Below, in pieces: positions 39,633-48,785 of a DNA stretch of 64,000 nt (position 1 is its first letter; each line of letters opens with the position of its first letter). The DNA is from Bacteroidia bacterium (GTDB lineage: Bacteria > Bacteroidota > Bacteroidia > Cytophagales > Cyclobacteriaceae): positions 1 through 64,000 of the forward strand of contig JAUILA010000007.1 of the NCBI GenBank assembly GCA_030432655.1, in the 5' to 3' direction. Below the pieces are notes generated by a model, which searched no databases, was not told the DNA's origin, and worked only from the letters and a program-made list of their open reading frames with translations. The translations under genes were made by a program, and so were the position numbers.

Positions 39633-42623
39633 ATGTACCTGAACACACATTCCTATTATTCATTTCGCTACGGAACCATACCGGTCAGGGAACTGCTGGA
39701 AATGGCGCAATCTGCCGGCATCACCGCACTTGCCCTGACCGATATCAATACCACGGCCGCCTGCCTCGACTTCATCCGCCTGGCCCCGGAATACGATATC
39801 CGGCCGGTGACGGGTATTGATTTCCGCCGCGGCGCCGAACAATTATATGTGGGAATTGCCCGGAACAACGAGGGATTCCGGGAGCTCAACGACTTTCTGT
39901 CTCCTTTCCTCCACCGCCGGGAGCCCTTGCCCCGCCGCGCACCTGCATTTGAACATGCATACATTATCTACCCCTGGAAGAACCTGCCGGAAGGAACCCT
40001 GGAGGAATACGAATTTGCCGGTATCGCCCCGGAAGAATTCTCCCGCCTTAAATTCTCTCCGCCACCGGTCCCGAAAGAAAAACAGGTGGTCCTCCTGACC
40101 GTTACTTTCCGGAATAAACGGGATTTCAACGCACACCGGCTGCTCCGGGCCATTGACAACAACACCCTGCTCAGTAAGCTTCCGAAAGATGAAGAAGGGG
40201 ATCCGGGGCACCGGCTGGTTCCTCCCGAAGCCCTGAAGGAGCTTTGCTGCGAACATCCCCACCTGGCGGAAAACACCGAACAGCTTTTGCAGCAAAGCGG
40301 GATCTACTTCACCTTCGGGGATGAGCACCCCCACAAGAACCAGAAAACCTATACCGGAACGGACAAGGAAGATTATGCCCTGTTGTGCCGCCTGTGCGAG
40401 GAAGGGCTGAAGTACCGGTACGACAATCCATCACCGGCGATTATCCAGCGGTTTCATAAGGAGCTGCAGATCATCCGGGAGAAAGGGTTCGTTTCCTATT
40501 TTCTCATCAACTGGGATATCACGTCCTACGCCCGGGAGAAAGGCTACTTTTACGTCGGACGGGGCAGCGGGGCCAACAGCCTGATTGCCTACCTGCTGCG
40601 GATCACGGACGTGGACCCGATCGAACTTGACCTCTATTTTGAGCGGTTCATTAACCTGTACCGGAAGAATCCCCCCGATTTTGATATTGACTTCTCCTGG
40701 AAAGACCGGGAAGACGTCACGCAGTATATCTTCCGGCGGTTTAAACACGTTGCCCTGCTGGCAGCGTATTCAACCTTCCAGTACCGTGCGGTGGTACGCG
40801 AACTGGGCAAGGTTTTCGGATTGCCCGCCCATGAGATTGATGTGCTGGCCGCCGGAAAACTACCCGGAAACAACCCGGAAATGGATCATTACGGAAAGCT
40901 GGTATTGCAGTACGGAAAACTGATTGAAGGATTTCCCAATCACCTGACGGTCCACGCCGGAGGGATCCTGATCTCGGAGCAGCCGATCCATTGCTACACC
41001 GCCACTGACCTGCCGCCAAAAGGATACCCGACCACTCACTTTGACATGATCATCGCCGAGGATGTAGGATTGTACAAATTTGATATCCTGAGCCAGCGGG
41101 GGTTGAGTAAGATCCGTGAGACCCTTGAGATCATCGCACGGAACTACCGGCTGCCTGTCCCGGATATTCATAATATCAAAAAATTCAGGGACGATGGACT
41201 GATCCAGGCACAGCTCAGGGAAGGAAAAGCTATCGGGTGCTTCTACGTGGAATCCCCGGCTATGCGGATGCTGCTCAAGAAACTCCGTGTCGATGACTAC
41301 ATGGGACTGGTCGCGGCAAGCTCGATCATCCGCCCGGGAGTGGCCCAGTCGGGAATGATGCGGGAGTATATTCTCCGCTTTCGCTACCCGGAAAAACGGA
41401 AAGAAGCCCACCCGGTGATGCTGAAGATCATGCCCGAAACATTCGGGGTAATGGTATACCAGGAAGATGTGATCAAGGTAGCCCATTATTTTGCCGGGCT
41501 CAGCCTGGCCGAGGCAGATGTGCTGCGGCGGGGGATGTCAGGCAAGTTCCGGTCGAGAAGTGAATTCAATAAGGTAAAGGAAAAATATTTCGATAATTGC
41601 CAGGAAAAAGGATATTCAGACGAGGAGAGCCATGAGATCTGGCGGCAGATAGAAAGCTTTGCCGGATATGCCTTTGCCAAGGGTCATTCGGCTTCTTATG
41701 CAGTGGAAAGCTACCAGTCCCTCTACCTGAAAGCCTATTACCCGCTGGAATATATGGTGGCCACCATCAATAATTTCGGAGGATTTTACCGGACGGAATT
41801 CTACGTCCACGAGGCGCGCCTGCACGGAGCAGAGATCCACCCCCCCTGCCTCAACCACAGTACCATGGATACCGTGATCGAAGGAAAAACCATCTACCTG
41901 GGATTCGTCCTGGTGAAGGAGCTTGAACAAAGGGTCGTACAGGCCCTCATCGAACAACGTGAAGAGGAAGGACCCTTCCGCAGCGTGGAAGATGTGGTGG
42001 ACAGGATTTCCATTTCGCTGGAACAGATCACCCTGCTGATCCGGGTCGGGGCTTTCCGCTTTACCGGCAAGAACAAAAAAGAACTTCTCTGGCAGGCTCA
42101 TTTCCTGCTGGGAAACACCGGGAAAAGTGCTCCGGAACGACACCTGTTCCCTTCCCCGAAACGATCGTTCCGGCTTCCTGAACTTACCATTGATAATTAC
42201 GAAGATGCCTTCGATGAAATGGAGCTCCTGGGCTTCCCGCTGACCGATCCGTTCCATCTTTTGAGGGAAGAACCGGAGAATGAGCTGAGCAACCGGAACC
42301 TGCCGGACCACCTCGGGGAGTCAGTGACCGTCCTGGGATACCTGGTCACCGTAAAGAATACCCGCACCTCAAAAGGCGATCACATGAATTTCGGAACCTT
42401 CCTCGACCGGGATGGCGCTTTCCTTGACACCGTACACTTTCCACCGGTGGCCCGGGCATGGCCGTTCCGTGGACGTGGTATCTACCGGATCACAGGGAAA
42501 GTAGTGGAAGAATTCCAGTATTACACAATTGAAACAGAGAAGATGGAAAAACTCACGTTTATTGACGATCCAAGATATGGAGAACCTTCCCTGCCTTTTC
42601 AGAAAGCCACCAGGATGAAGTAG
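39633..42623 (+). CDS. Short DNA polymerase III alpha subunit (DnaE-type, probably translesion)
   Basis: The 996-residue C-family polymerase has its catalytic aspartates D351 and D353 in PPDFDIDF, and VGRGSGANSL and a C-terminal OB-fold. It is about 150 residues shorter than replicative DnaE. The PHP domain is degenerate: the first motif is LNTHS (one His replaced by Asn) and the TDH motif reads LTDIN, so metal-dependent proofreading by PHP is unlikely. This and the dinB neighbour fit an error-prone DnaE2/ImuC-like role, though the cassette differs from ImuA-ImuB-DnaE2. Confidence 0.8.
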   Translation: MYLNTHSYYSFRYGTIPVRELLEMAQSAGITALALTDINTTAACLDFIRLAPEYDIRPVTGIDFRRGAEQLYVGIARNNEGFRELNDFLSPFLHRREPLPRRAPAFEHAYIIYPWKNLPEGTLEEYEFAGIAPEEFSRLKFSPPPVPKEKQVVLLTVTFRNKRDFNAHRLLRAIDNNTLLSKLPKDEEGDPGHRLVPPEALKELCCEHPHLAENTEQLLQQSGIYFTFGDEHPHKNQKTYTGTDKEDYALLCRLCEEGLKYRYDNPSPAIIQRFHKELQIIREKGFVSYFLINWDITSYAREKGYFYVGRGSGANSLIAYLLRITDVDPIELDLYFERFINLYRKNPPDFDIDFSWKDREDVTQYIFRRFKHVALLAAYSTFQYRAVVRELGKVFGLPAHEIDVLAAGKLPGNNPEMDHYGKLVLQYGKLIEGFPNHLTVHAGGILISEQPIHCYTATDLPPKGYPTTHFDMIIAEDVGLYKFDILSQRGLSKIRETLEIIARNYRLPVPDIHNIKKFRDDGLIQAQLREGKAIGCFYVESPAMRMLLKKLRVDDYMGLVAASSIIRPGVAQSGMMREYILRFRYPEKRKEAHPVMLKIMPETFGVMVYQEDVIKVAHYFAGLSLAEADVLRRGMSGKFRSRSEFNKVKEKYFDNCQEKGYSDEESHEIWRQIESFAGYAFAKGHSASYAVESYQSLYLKAYYPLEYMVATINNFGGFYRTEFYVHEARLHGAEIHPPCLNHSTMDTVIEGKTIYLGFVLVKELEQRVVQALIEQREEEGPFRSVEDVVDRISISLEQITLLIRVGAFRFTGKNKKELLWQAHFLLGNTGKSAPERHLFPSPKRSFRLPELTIDNYEDAFDEMELLGFPLTDPFHLLREEPENELSNRNLPDHLGESVTVLGYLVTVKNTRTSKGDHMNFGTFLDRDGAFLDTVHFPPVARAWPFRGRGIYRITGKVVEEFQYYTIETEKMEKLTFIDDPRYGEPSLPFQKATRMK

Positions 42624-42653
42624 TTAGCAGCTTTCTTCAATGGCGATTCTGAA

Positions 42654-44138
42654 TTACAACGGAGCTGTGTTGCTCACAAAAGCAATTTTCTTACTGTCAG
42701 GTGACCAGCTTGGAGTATTGATAGTTCCCTGTCCGCCGTACACGTAGGCAATTATACGCGGCTCTTCGCTGCCATCAACCGGCATCAGCCGCAGGGTAAC
42801 ATGTTTGTAAAACGGGTGGTCCCCGCTGTCCACATCGGTCCCGAAACTCAGGAAAGCGATCCATTTTCCATCCGGCGATATATGTGGAAACCAGTCATTA
42901 TAATCATCATGAAAGGTCAGCTGCTCTTTGTCGCTGCCGTCGGCCTTCATCCTCCACAGATGCATTCTCCCGGTCCGGTTGGAATTGAAATAGATATACT
43001 TTCCATCCGGAGAATATTCAGAACCATCATCAAGTCCGTCTGTATCCGTCAGCTGCGTTTCTTTCCCCGTTTCAACATCGGCAGCAAACAAATCATATTT
43101 TCCATTTCTGTTTCCTGTAAATATAACGGTGGAATTATCCGGCGAAATCCCGTGTAAATAGGAATGGCCTGCATCCGGAAGAGTCACCCTTTTGGGTTCA
43201 TCGCTCCCATCCACCGGCAACATGAAAATTGTGGAAGCATTGTCCACAGAGGAACTTATCCCAAGCATTTTCCCATCCAGTGAAATCACGTGATCGTTGT
43301 TATTGCTGATCACACTACCTGTATTCAATCGTGCGATTTCGCCATCTGAAAATGAATAGGTGTACAAATACCCATTCGAATTGTAAATCAGTTTTTCCCC
43401 GTCCGATGTCCAGTTCGGTGCCTGTACTGAATGAGCGGATTCGAAGAGAATCTTCCGGGTGCCCGAGGCAATGTCCAATACCTCCATTCTGCTCGGAAGG
43501 AATTGCCGGTAGGCCACCAGGTCTTCCGGCGCCGGTTTCACGATCCGCACATTCCTGAACCGGGCTTTTTCTACCACATCCGCATTGTGCGCACAGATAT
43601 AGATTCCGGCGAAAACCTCATTGCGCAAGGTTAAATCAGTCAATTCCACCATTTTTAAAGGCTCTCCCTTCTTCGCCGTTCCCATAATGAAGGTGTCCCC
43701 AACCCGCATCAATTGAATAATATCAGGCATCGAATCTGATGAAGCATTCTCCTGTGTCACACCACCCTGTTCCCTTCGGTACTGCAGGGATGCCAGCCCG
43801 TCCCCGTGAAGCGCCGCATTGACCATCGGCGAACCCGGATCAAGGGAATTTCTGACCGTCCACCCGATCTTGCGGTGAGGATCCGTTCCTTCCCCGATAA
43901 ATTCCACCTCAGCGCGAAGGATGAAATCACCCTGAATTGATCTCCAGACGTAACGGAATTCATCCTCCGTTCCCCACATATTGGCCCCGGAACCACTGAG
44001 AACATATTCTCCTGATTCATCGTCGTATAAAACAGACCCTTCATGGCGCACTTCCCCGATATCGAGGGTATTTTCAAAAATTCCGGTATTTTCCGCCGAA
44101 GGCTGAAACAAGAGTATCAGAAGTAAGCTATAAATCAT
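42654..44138 (-). CDS. Secreted PD40/WD40-like beta-propeller protein
   Basis: From ATG 44138 the 494-residue protein has a signal peptide, an N-terminal concanavalin-like domain (about 25-210, with FRYVWRSIQGDFILRAEVEF; DUF1349-like), and PD40 repeats (SPDGKYIYFNSN, SPDGKWIAFLSF, SPDSKKIAFVSN). It resembles TolB-like propellers fused to a lectin-type fold. A longer frame to 44246 adds 36 non-signal residues and is rejected. The function is probably carbohydrate or protein binding outside the membrane. Confidence 0.7.
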   Translation of the reverse strand: MIYSLLLILLFQPSAENTGIFENTLDIGEVRHEGSVLYDDESGEYVLSGSGANMWGTEDEFRYVWRSIQGDFILRAEVEFIGEGTDPHRKIGWTVRNSLDPGSPMVNAALHGDGLASLQYRREQGGVTQENASSDSMPDIIQLMRVGDTFIMGTAKKGEPLKMVELTDLTLRNEVFAGIYICAHNADVVEKARFRNVRIVKPAPEDLVAYRQFLPSRMEVLDIASGTRKILFESAHSVQAPNWTSDGEKLIYNSNGYLYTYSFSDGEIARLNTGSVISNNNDHVISLDGKMLGISSSVDNASTIFMLPVDGSDEPKRVTLPDAGHSYLHGISPDNSTVIFTGNRNGKYDLFAADVETGKETQLTDTDGLDDGSEYSPDGKYIYFNSNRTGRMHLWRMKADGSDKEQLTFHDDYNDWFPHISPDGKWIAFLSFGTDVDSGDHPFYKHVTLRLMPVDGSEEPRIIAYVYGGQGTINTPSWSPDSKKIAFVSNTAPL

Positions 44139-44212
44139 ATTTTTAGGGTTAAGAAAGGGAATATACAAATATTGCCTGTCCCGAATGTCATATAGCTTGC
44201 TCTTTCTGTAAT

Positions 44213-44228
44213 ATGAATGTAAATTCAT
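44213..44228. promoter_or_regulatory. Palindrome between the divergent propeller and esterase genes
   Basis: ATGAAT and ATTCAT flank GTAA in the 116-base gap between the two start codons. It may be an operator for either gene; evidence is limited to symmetry. Confidence 0.3.
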
Positions 44229-44254
44229 CGTGTCATTTAAACACATTAACCATC

Positions 44255-45877
44255 ATGAAGACTTTTTCACTATTTATTCTGTCAATATTTATGCTTACAA
44301 TCGCCTCTGCACAGGATGATGCTCCCCGGGTGCAGGTTGCCAACGGGCTGCTGGAGGGAATTCATAACGACACGCTTGGACTCGACTTGTTTCTCGGGGT
44401 TCCGTTTGCGGCACCTCCGGTTGGAGAATTACGCTGGAAAGCACCTCAGCCAGCAGCTAACTGGTCCGGTGTGAAGGAAGCCAAGGCATTCGGCCCCTCC
44501 CCGATCCAGACAAATGTCTTCGGGGACATGAATCACCGTTCATCCGAGTACAACGAAGACTGTCTTTATTTGAATATCTGGACGCCTTCGGAACGTTCCG
44601 GCGAACCGCTACCGGTCCTGGTTTATTTCTACGGAGGTGGTTTTGTCGCAGGAAGCGGATCGGAACCGCGATACGACGGGGCTAGCATGGCCCGGCAGGG
44701 AATCGTGGCGGTAACGGTCAATTACCGGCTGCATATTTTCGGCTTCCTGGCGCATCCGGAACTTTCAGCAGAAGGAACGTACAATTCTTCAGGAAATTAC
44801 GGGCTACTCGACCAAAATGCAGCCCTGAAATGGGTACGGGATAATATCGCTTCCTTCGGTGGTGATCCGAACCATGTGACCATCGCCGGAGAATCGGCCG
44901 GTTCCATTTCGGTCAGTGCCCAAATGGCCTCTCCTTTATCAAAAGACCTGATCCATGGGGCCATCGGAGAAAGCGGTGCTGCCATCAACCCAACCCTTGC
45001 ACCCATTCCGCTGCGTGATGCAGAAAAGATTGGCGAGGATTTCGTGAATGGAACCGGGCTCTCCCTTTCAGAATTGCGGAAGCTGCCGGCAGATTCATTA
45101 TTCGCGATTTATAACAAAGCGCAACGTTTCGGATTTCCGGCGACGATTGACGGGTACTTCTTTGATCAGTCATTGCCTGAAACGTTCCGCGCCGGAAAAC
45201 AGGCACAGGTTCCCTTACTTCTCGGATGGAATTCTGCAGAAATTCCCGGTATGGCTTTTATGCAGGGCCTTCCTTACACATCGGAGAATTTCATTACAAA
45301 AGTAAAAGAAGCTTTTCCCGAAACATATGAGACCGCCCTTGAACTATACCCTCATGGAAATGCTTCGGAGGTGGAGTTCAGTGCCACAGCGCTCGCATCC
45401 GACCGTTTCATTGCCTACAGCACCTGGAAATGGTTTGACCTGCACCGGAAAAATTCAGACCAGCCTGTATACCGCTATCTATACAGTAAATTACGTCCGC
45501 CATTAAAAAACCAGAACCTGGCTTCAGGCCTGGCCGGAGGTACTGTCGAACGGGATGAAAATGCGCCTGCGATGCCGGAACCCATCGGAGCGCCCCATGC
45601 GTGTGAAATTGAATATTGTATGGGCAACCTCCATCTTGTCGACGATTATGCCTGGACGGATGATGACTTTAAAGTATCCGAAACCATGATGGCGTACTTT
45701 GCCAACTTTATTAAAACCGGTGATCCCAATGGAAAAAGCCTGCCTGAATGGCCGGCAGCCGAAAGTGCTGACAGCACTCCGCCGGTGATGGTGATTGATG
45801 TAAAATCAAAAGCGGAAAACTCTGAAGATGACGCACGTTACGAATACCTGGATGAATTCTACGGAAATAACAAATGA
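44255..45877 (+). CDS. Secreted type-B carboxylesterase
   Basis: From ATG 44255 the 540-residue protein has a signal peptide (ending IASAQ) and an alpha/beta-hydrolase fold. NEDCLYLNIW, the oxyanion loop YGGGFVAGS and GESAGS place the catalytic Ser at S214. The His is in GAPHACEIEY. Such enzymes hydrolyse ester bonds of small substrates in the periplasm. A terminator hairpin follows it. An alternative upstream ATG at 44213 lies within a palindrome and would bury the signal peptide. Confidence 0.85.
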   Translation: MKTFSLFILSIFMLTIASAQDDAPRVQVANGLLEGIHNDTLGLDLFLGVPFAAPPVGELRWKAPQPAANWSGVKEAKAFGPSPIQTNVFGDMNHRSSEYNEDCLYLNIWTPSERSGEPLPVLVYFYGGGFVAGSGSEPRYDGASMARQGIVAVTVNYRLHIFGFLAHPELSAEGTYNSSGNYGLLDQNAALKWVRDNIASFGGDPNHVTIAGESAGSISVSAQMASPLSKDLIHGAIGESGAAINPTLAPIPLRDAEKIGEDFVNGTGLSLSELRKLPADSLFAIYNKAQRFGFPATIDGYFFDQSLPETFRAGKQAQVPLLLGWNSAEIPGMAFMQGLPYTSENFITKVKEAFPETYETALELYPHGNASEVEFSATALASDRFIAYSTWKWFDLHRKNSDQPVYRYLYSKLRPPLKNQNLASGLAGGTVERDENAPAMPEPIGAPHACEIEYCMGNLHLVDDYAWTDDDFKVSETMMAYFANFIKTGDPNGKSLPEWPAAESADSTPPVMVIDVKSKAENSEDDARYEYLDEFYGNNK

Positions 45878-45888
45878 CCAGATAAACC

Positions 45889-45920
45889 AGTTGCTCCGGG
45901 GCATTCCGGAGCAACTTTAA
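45889..45920 (+). terminator. Terminator-like hairpin after the carboxylesterase gene
   Basis: AGTTGCTCCGG and CCGGAGCAACT form a perfect 11-base-pair stem around GGCATT. The downstream T-run (TTTAAATTTT) is weak. Confidence 0.65.
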
Positions 45921-45945
45921 ATTTTCTCCCGGACCGGTGTGCAAA

Positions 45946-46760
45946 TCAAAACAGGAAGCCGATCTTCAGGTTCAGTTTAAGGACCAGTGGAGCATCAGGC
46001 CCGGTAATGAAGAATCCGTACTGGTTTGACCGCCAGTCCGGATAATCCCTGTCGTCAAAATCCTGCGAGGAAAACCCGTATCCTATCCCGAACGAATAGT
46101 CAATAAGAAAGGAATCATCATAGATCACCTGTTTTCCCAGATTGATTACCAGTGCCCCGGAAACCACATCATCCTTGATGGTCGTGGTACCGCCCACCAG
46201 GAAGGCTTCATATTCGTTGCTGTAAATTGACAAAAGGACCTGTGGTTTCACATAGCTCCCTTTGAGTATATGGGAATATTTCATGCGTGATGCGTAAAAA
46301 TCAGGCGTCCGGAGAAACTTGTACCCGGCACTCAGACTTATCCCGGAACTCTTATCCTCCTTGTAGGTATCAAATCCCAGCCCTATCAACCCAAGTTCCG
46401 TCTCAAAACTCCGGCCAGGGCGTATACTTTTCTCCAGTGAAAAAGCGGTGTACTCAAACAAGGGAGACAAAAAATTGAGCTTGATCGCCGTTTTCTTCTG
46501 ATCGGCATAACTGGCTGGATCGGTCATCGGATCTTTAAACTCAATAATTCGTCCATTCTCCAGAACAACTTTTATCAGCTGATCAACGGGAATGGACATC
46601 AGCGGACCTTCCTGCTCCCACTCAAAATATTTCACTTCATTCAGTCCAACCTCCTCGATACGGGAGGGAATCACCTCCCCGGTTTTTTGAAAATTCTGTC
46701 CTGTGCAATAAGCGAACTGACCAGGAGAATTCCCGTTAGGGTAAGCAACAGTTTTTTCAT
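45946..46760 (-). pseudogene. Exported protein gene with a frameshift in an A6 run
   Basis: ATG 46760 begins MKKLLLTLTGILLVSSLIAQ, a good signal peptide, then DRIFKK, and hits a TGA after a run of six A residues (46688-46683 on the plus strand as T). Adding one base at the run restores KKTGEVIPSRIEEVGLNEVKYF and a 240-residue C-terminal region (beta-barrel-like, ending LKIGFLF) that is a typical Bacteroidota exported protein. The gene is therefore frameshifted by one base, by true mutation, sequencing error or slippage. A separate ATG at 46824 gives a long frame without a signal and is not the natural start. Confidence 0.7.
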
Positions 46761-46857
46761 GACGTTTCAGGTTAAAGGTTATGAACGAGACACATTTTTC
46801 TCCGAAATGGTTGTTATTATACAACTATTAATTCATACAGATATTACAGTGATAATC

Positions 46858-46890
46858 AAAAAAAGCCGGCGTTACACCAGCTTTTTTTTT
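46858..46890. terminator. Probable terminator of the SnoaL-like gene
   Basis: On the minus strand AAAAAGCTGG and CCGGCTTTTT pair (one G-U) around a short loop and end in seven T residues. The plus strand also ends in nine T residues, so it may act in both directions. Confidence 0.6.
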
Positions 46891-46908
46891 CGCTTAAACT
46901 TGCTTGTA

Positions 46909-47340
46909 TCAGTGAACGCTGTGCGCTTTTCCGGATAACTCGTCTTTTTCCGTCACCGGCTGATCGCTATTAAAAATACAATGTTTCAGCTTCCAGCCAT
47001 CTCCTTCCTCCACGAGGATATCAAAAAAATCTCCCGAAACATGCAGGTTCTCCCCGCCTTCTTTCGGGGACATGTTCATCTCAAAAGTCCCATGGGCATA
47101 GGCGCGGTTACCTGCAAATTCAACATCATCAAAAACCGCATTGAAACTGAGATCATACGGATCGAGGAATTCCTCCCTCACCCATTGCCGGACCTCCCCC
47201 TGACCACGCAATGATTCCTTGTCCGGCGGACTGTAATAAATATCATCGGTCATGGTTTCCATCAGGGCATCCAGATCCCCCGCATTGCAGGCGTCGATAT
47301 ACTCCCGGAGGTGTTTGTTGATTGCTTCTGTCTCTGACAT
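46909..47340 (-). CDS. SnoaL-like/NTF2-fold protein
   Basis: From ATG 47340 (MSETEAINKHLREY) the 143-residue protein has the cone-shaped NTF2 fold pattern: YIDACNAGDLDALMETMTDDIYY, AGNRAYAHGTFE and WKLKHCIFN. Members are polyketide cyclases, isomerases or binding proteins; nothing here specifies one. An earlier start at 47391 adds 17 residues with no family match. Confidence 0.7.
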   Translation of the reverse strand: MSETEAINKHLREYIDACNAGDLDALMETMTDDIYYSPPDKESLRGQGEVRQWVREEFLDPYDLSFNAVFDDVEFAGNRAYAHGTFEMNMSPKEGGENLHVSGDFFDILVEEGDGWKLKHCIFNSDQPVTEKDELSGKAHSVH

Positions 47341-47455
47341 GGCATTTTCCGTTAAGGTATAACAGCGGAAATGTGTCTCATTTCCTGTCACATAGAATTT
47401 ACAAAAATCCTGGTGTTAATGCATTCCGGAATTCCAGTTTCTGCTGATTAATTTT

Positions 47456-47470
47456 TTGCGTATTTCGCAA
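47456..47470 (+). promoter_or_regulatory. Palindrome upstream of bioA
   Basis: TTGCGTATTTCGCAA has perfect 5-base arms around a 5-base centre and ends 37 bases before ATG 47508. A biotin-responsive regulator would be a logical binder, but the sequence does not match a site I know. Confidence 0.4.
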
Positions 47471-47507
47471 TATACATTCCTATCCGGAAATCCCTATCTT
47501 CACGGCT

Positions 47508-48785
47508 ATGGCCGATTGGGAAAAACGCGACAATACCACTATCTGGCATCCATTTTCCCCTCTGGAAGGAAGTATGCCACACTTACCTGTAATAAGTGCC
47601 GAAGGTCCCTGGCTAATTACTACCGGCGGCAGAAAAATACTCGATGCAGTTTCGTCATGGTGGGTCAATCTGCACGGTCATAGTCACCCGGTCATTGCAA
47701 AAGCAATTGCCAGACAGGCGGCCAAGCTTGAACATGTCATGTTTGCTGGTTTCACCCACGAACCTGCCATTCAGCTTGCTGAATCCCTGCTCCGCATTCT
47801 CCCGGATAATCAGTCCCGCATTTTTTATTCGGACAACGGCAGCACGTCGGTGGAGGTCGCGGTAAAGCTCGCTTTCCAGTATTGGTATAACCAGGGCGAA
47901 AAAAGAAATCAGGTGATTGCCCTGGACGGTGCCTATCATGGCGACACGTTTGGTGCGATGTCGGTTGGCGAACGAAGTATTTTCACCCAGCCGTTCTTCC
48001 CATTTCTTTTTGAAGTGGACTTTATCCCTTTTCCCTCCCGGGACGCGGAGGAAGCTTCCTGGAAAAAATTCACCGCTCTTATTGATTCAGGAAACGTTGC
48101 ATCCTTTATTTTCGAACCGATCGTTCAGGGGGCTGCAGGAATGCGTATGTACCGCCCCGAATTCCTTGACAGGCTGATTCAATACGCTCAGGCCAATGAT
48201 GTACTCTGTATCGCGGATGAGGTGATGACCGGCTTCGGCAGGCTGGGCAGGCTGTTTGCATCAGATTTCCTGGAGAATAAACCGGACCTGATTTGTTTGT
48301 CGAAAGGCCTGACCGGCGGAGCCCTTCCACTCGGGGCAACCAGTATCTCGGCTCATATCGTCAAAACTTTTCAAACCAGCGATCTGAAAAAGGCATTCCT
48401 CCATGGCCATAGTTACACGGCCAATCCAATGGCGTGTGCCGCGGCGAATGCGAGCCTGGAATTGCTGGAGAAAGAGGAATGTCAGAAGAACATCAGTCGG
48501 ATCACACAGAATCATGAGCGATTTGTTCGCCAGCTGACAGGTCATGCGAAGATCCGTGACGTTCGTTCAATGGGCACCATCATGGCCCTGGAATTCCATA
48601 CGGACGCCGACAGTTCCTATATCAGCGAACTCAGGAATAAGTTATATCCATTCTTCATGGAAAGAAATATCCTGCTTCGTCCGCTTGGCAACCTTATCTA
48701 TCTGATTCCGCCCTACATCATGACAGACGGGCAACTCTCAGAAATCTACCAGGCCATCGAAGACTTCCTGGCACTTGATTACTGA
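47508..48785 (+). CDS. bioA: Adenosylmethionine-8-amino-7-oxononanoate aminotransferase
   Basis: The 425-residue class III PLP enzyme has the BioA opening IWHPFSPLEG and SSWWVNLHGHSHP. The PLP lysine is K266 (LSKGLTGG), preceded by D237 in ADEVMTGFGR. It transfers the amino group of S-adenosylmethionine to KAPA, giving DAPA, the antepenultimate step of biotin synthesis. Other bio genes are not in the window, so the pathway is split. Its last 7 bases overlap the end of the convergent MscS gene. Confidence 0.9.
   Translation: MADWEKRDNTTIWHPFSPLEGSMPHLPVISAEGPWLITTGGRKILDAVSSWWVNLHGHSHPVIAKAIARQAAKLEHVMFAGFTHEPAIQLAESLLRILPDNQSRIFYSDNGSTSVEVAVKLAFQYWYNQGEKRNQVIALDGAYHGDTFGAMSVGERSIFTQPFFPFLFEVDFIPFPSRDAEEASWKKFTALIDSGNVASFIFEPIVQGAAGMRMYRPEFLDRLIQYAQANDVLCIADEVMTGFGRLGRLFASDFLENKPDLICLSKGLTGGALPLGATSISAHIVKTFQTSDLKKAFLHGHSYTANPMACAAANASLELLEKEECQKNISRITQNHERFVRQLTGHAKIRDVRSMGTIMALEFHTDADSSYISELRNKLYPFFMERNILLRPLGNLIYLIPPYIMTDGQLSEIYQAIEDFLALDY

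Noticed and set aside
39633-42623. Replicative DnaE
   Set aside because: It is shorter, has a degenerate PHP domain and sits with DinB.
44139-44246. Longer N-terminus of the propeller protein
   Set aside because: It adds 36 residues before a good signal peptide and overlaps the region upstream of the divergent esterase.
46683-46760. Programmed -1 frameshift at the A6 run (slippery AAAAAAC)
   Set aside because: The heptamer is not in the correct phase for a classical slip, and no downstream stimulator is apparent; mutation or sequencing error is simpler.
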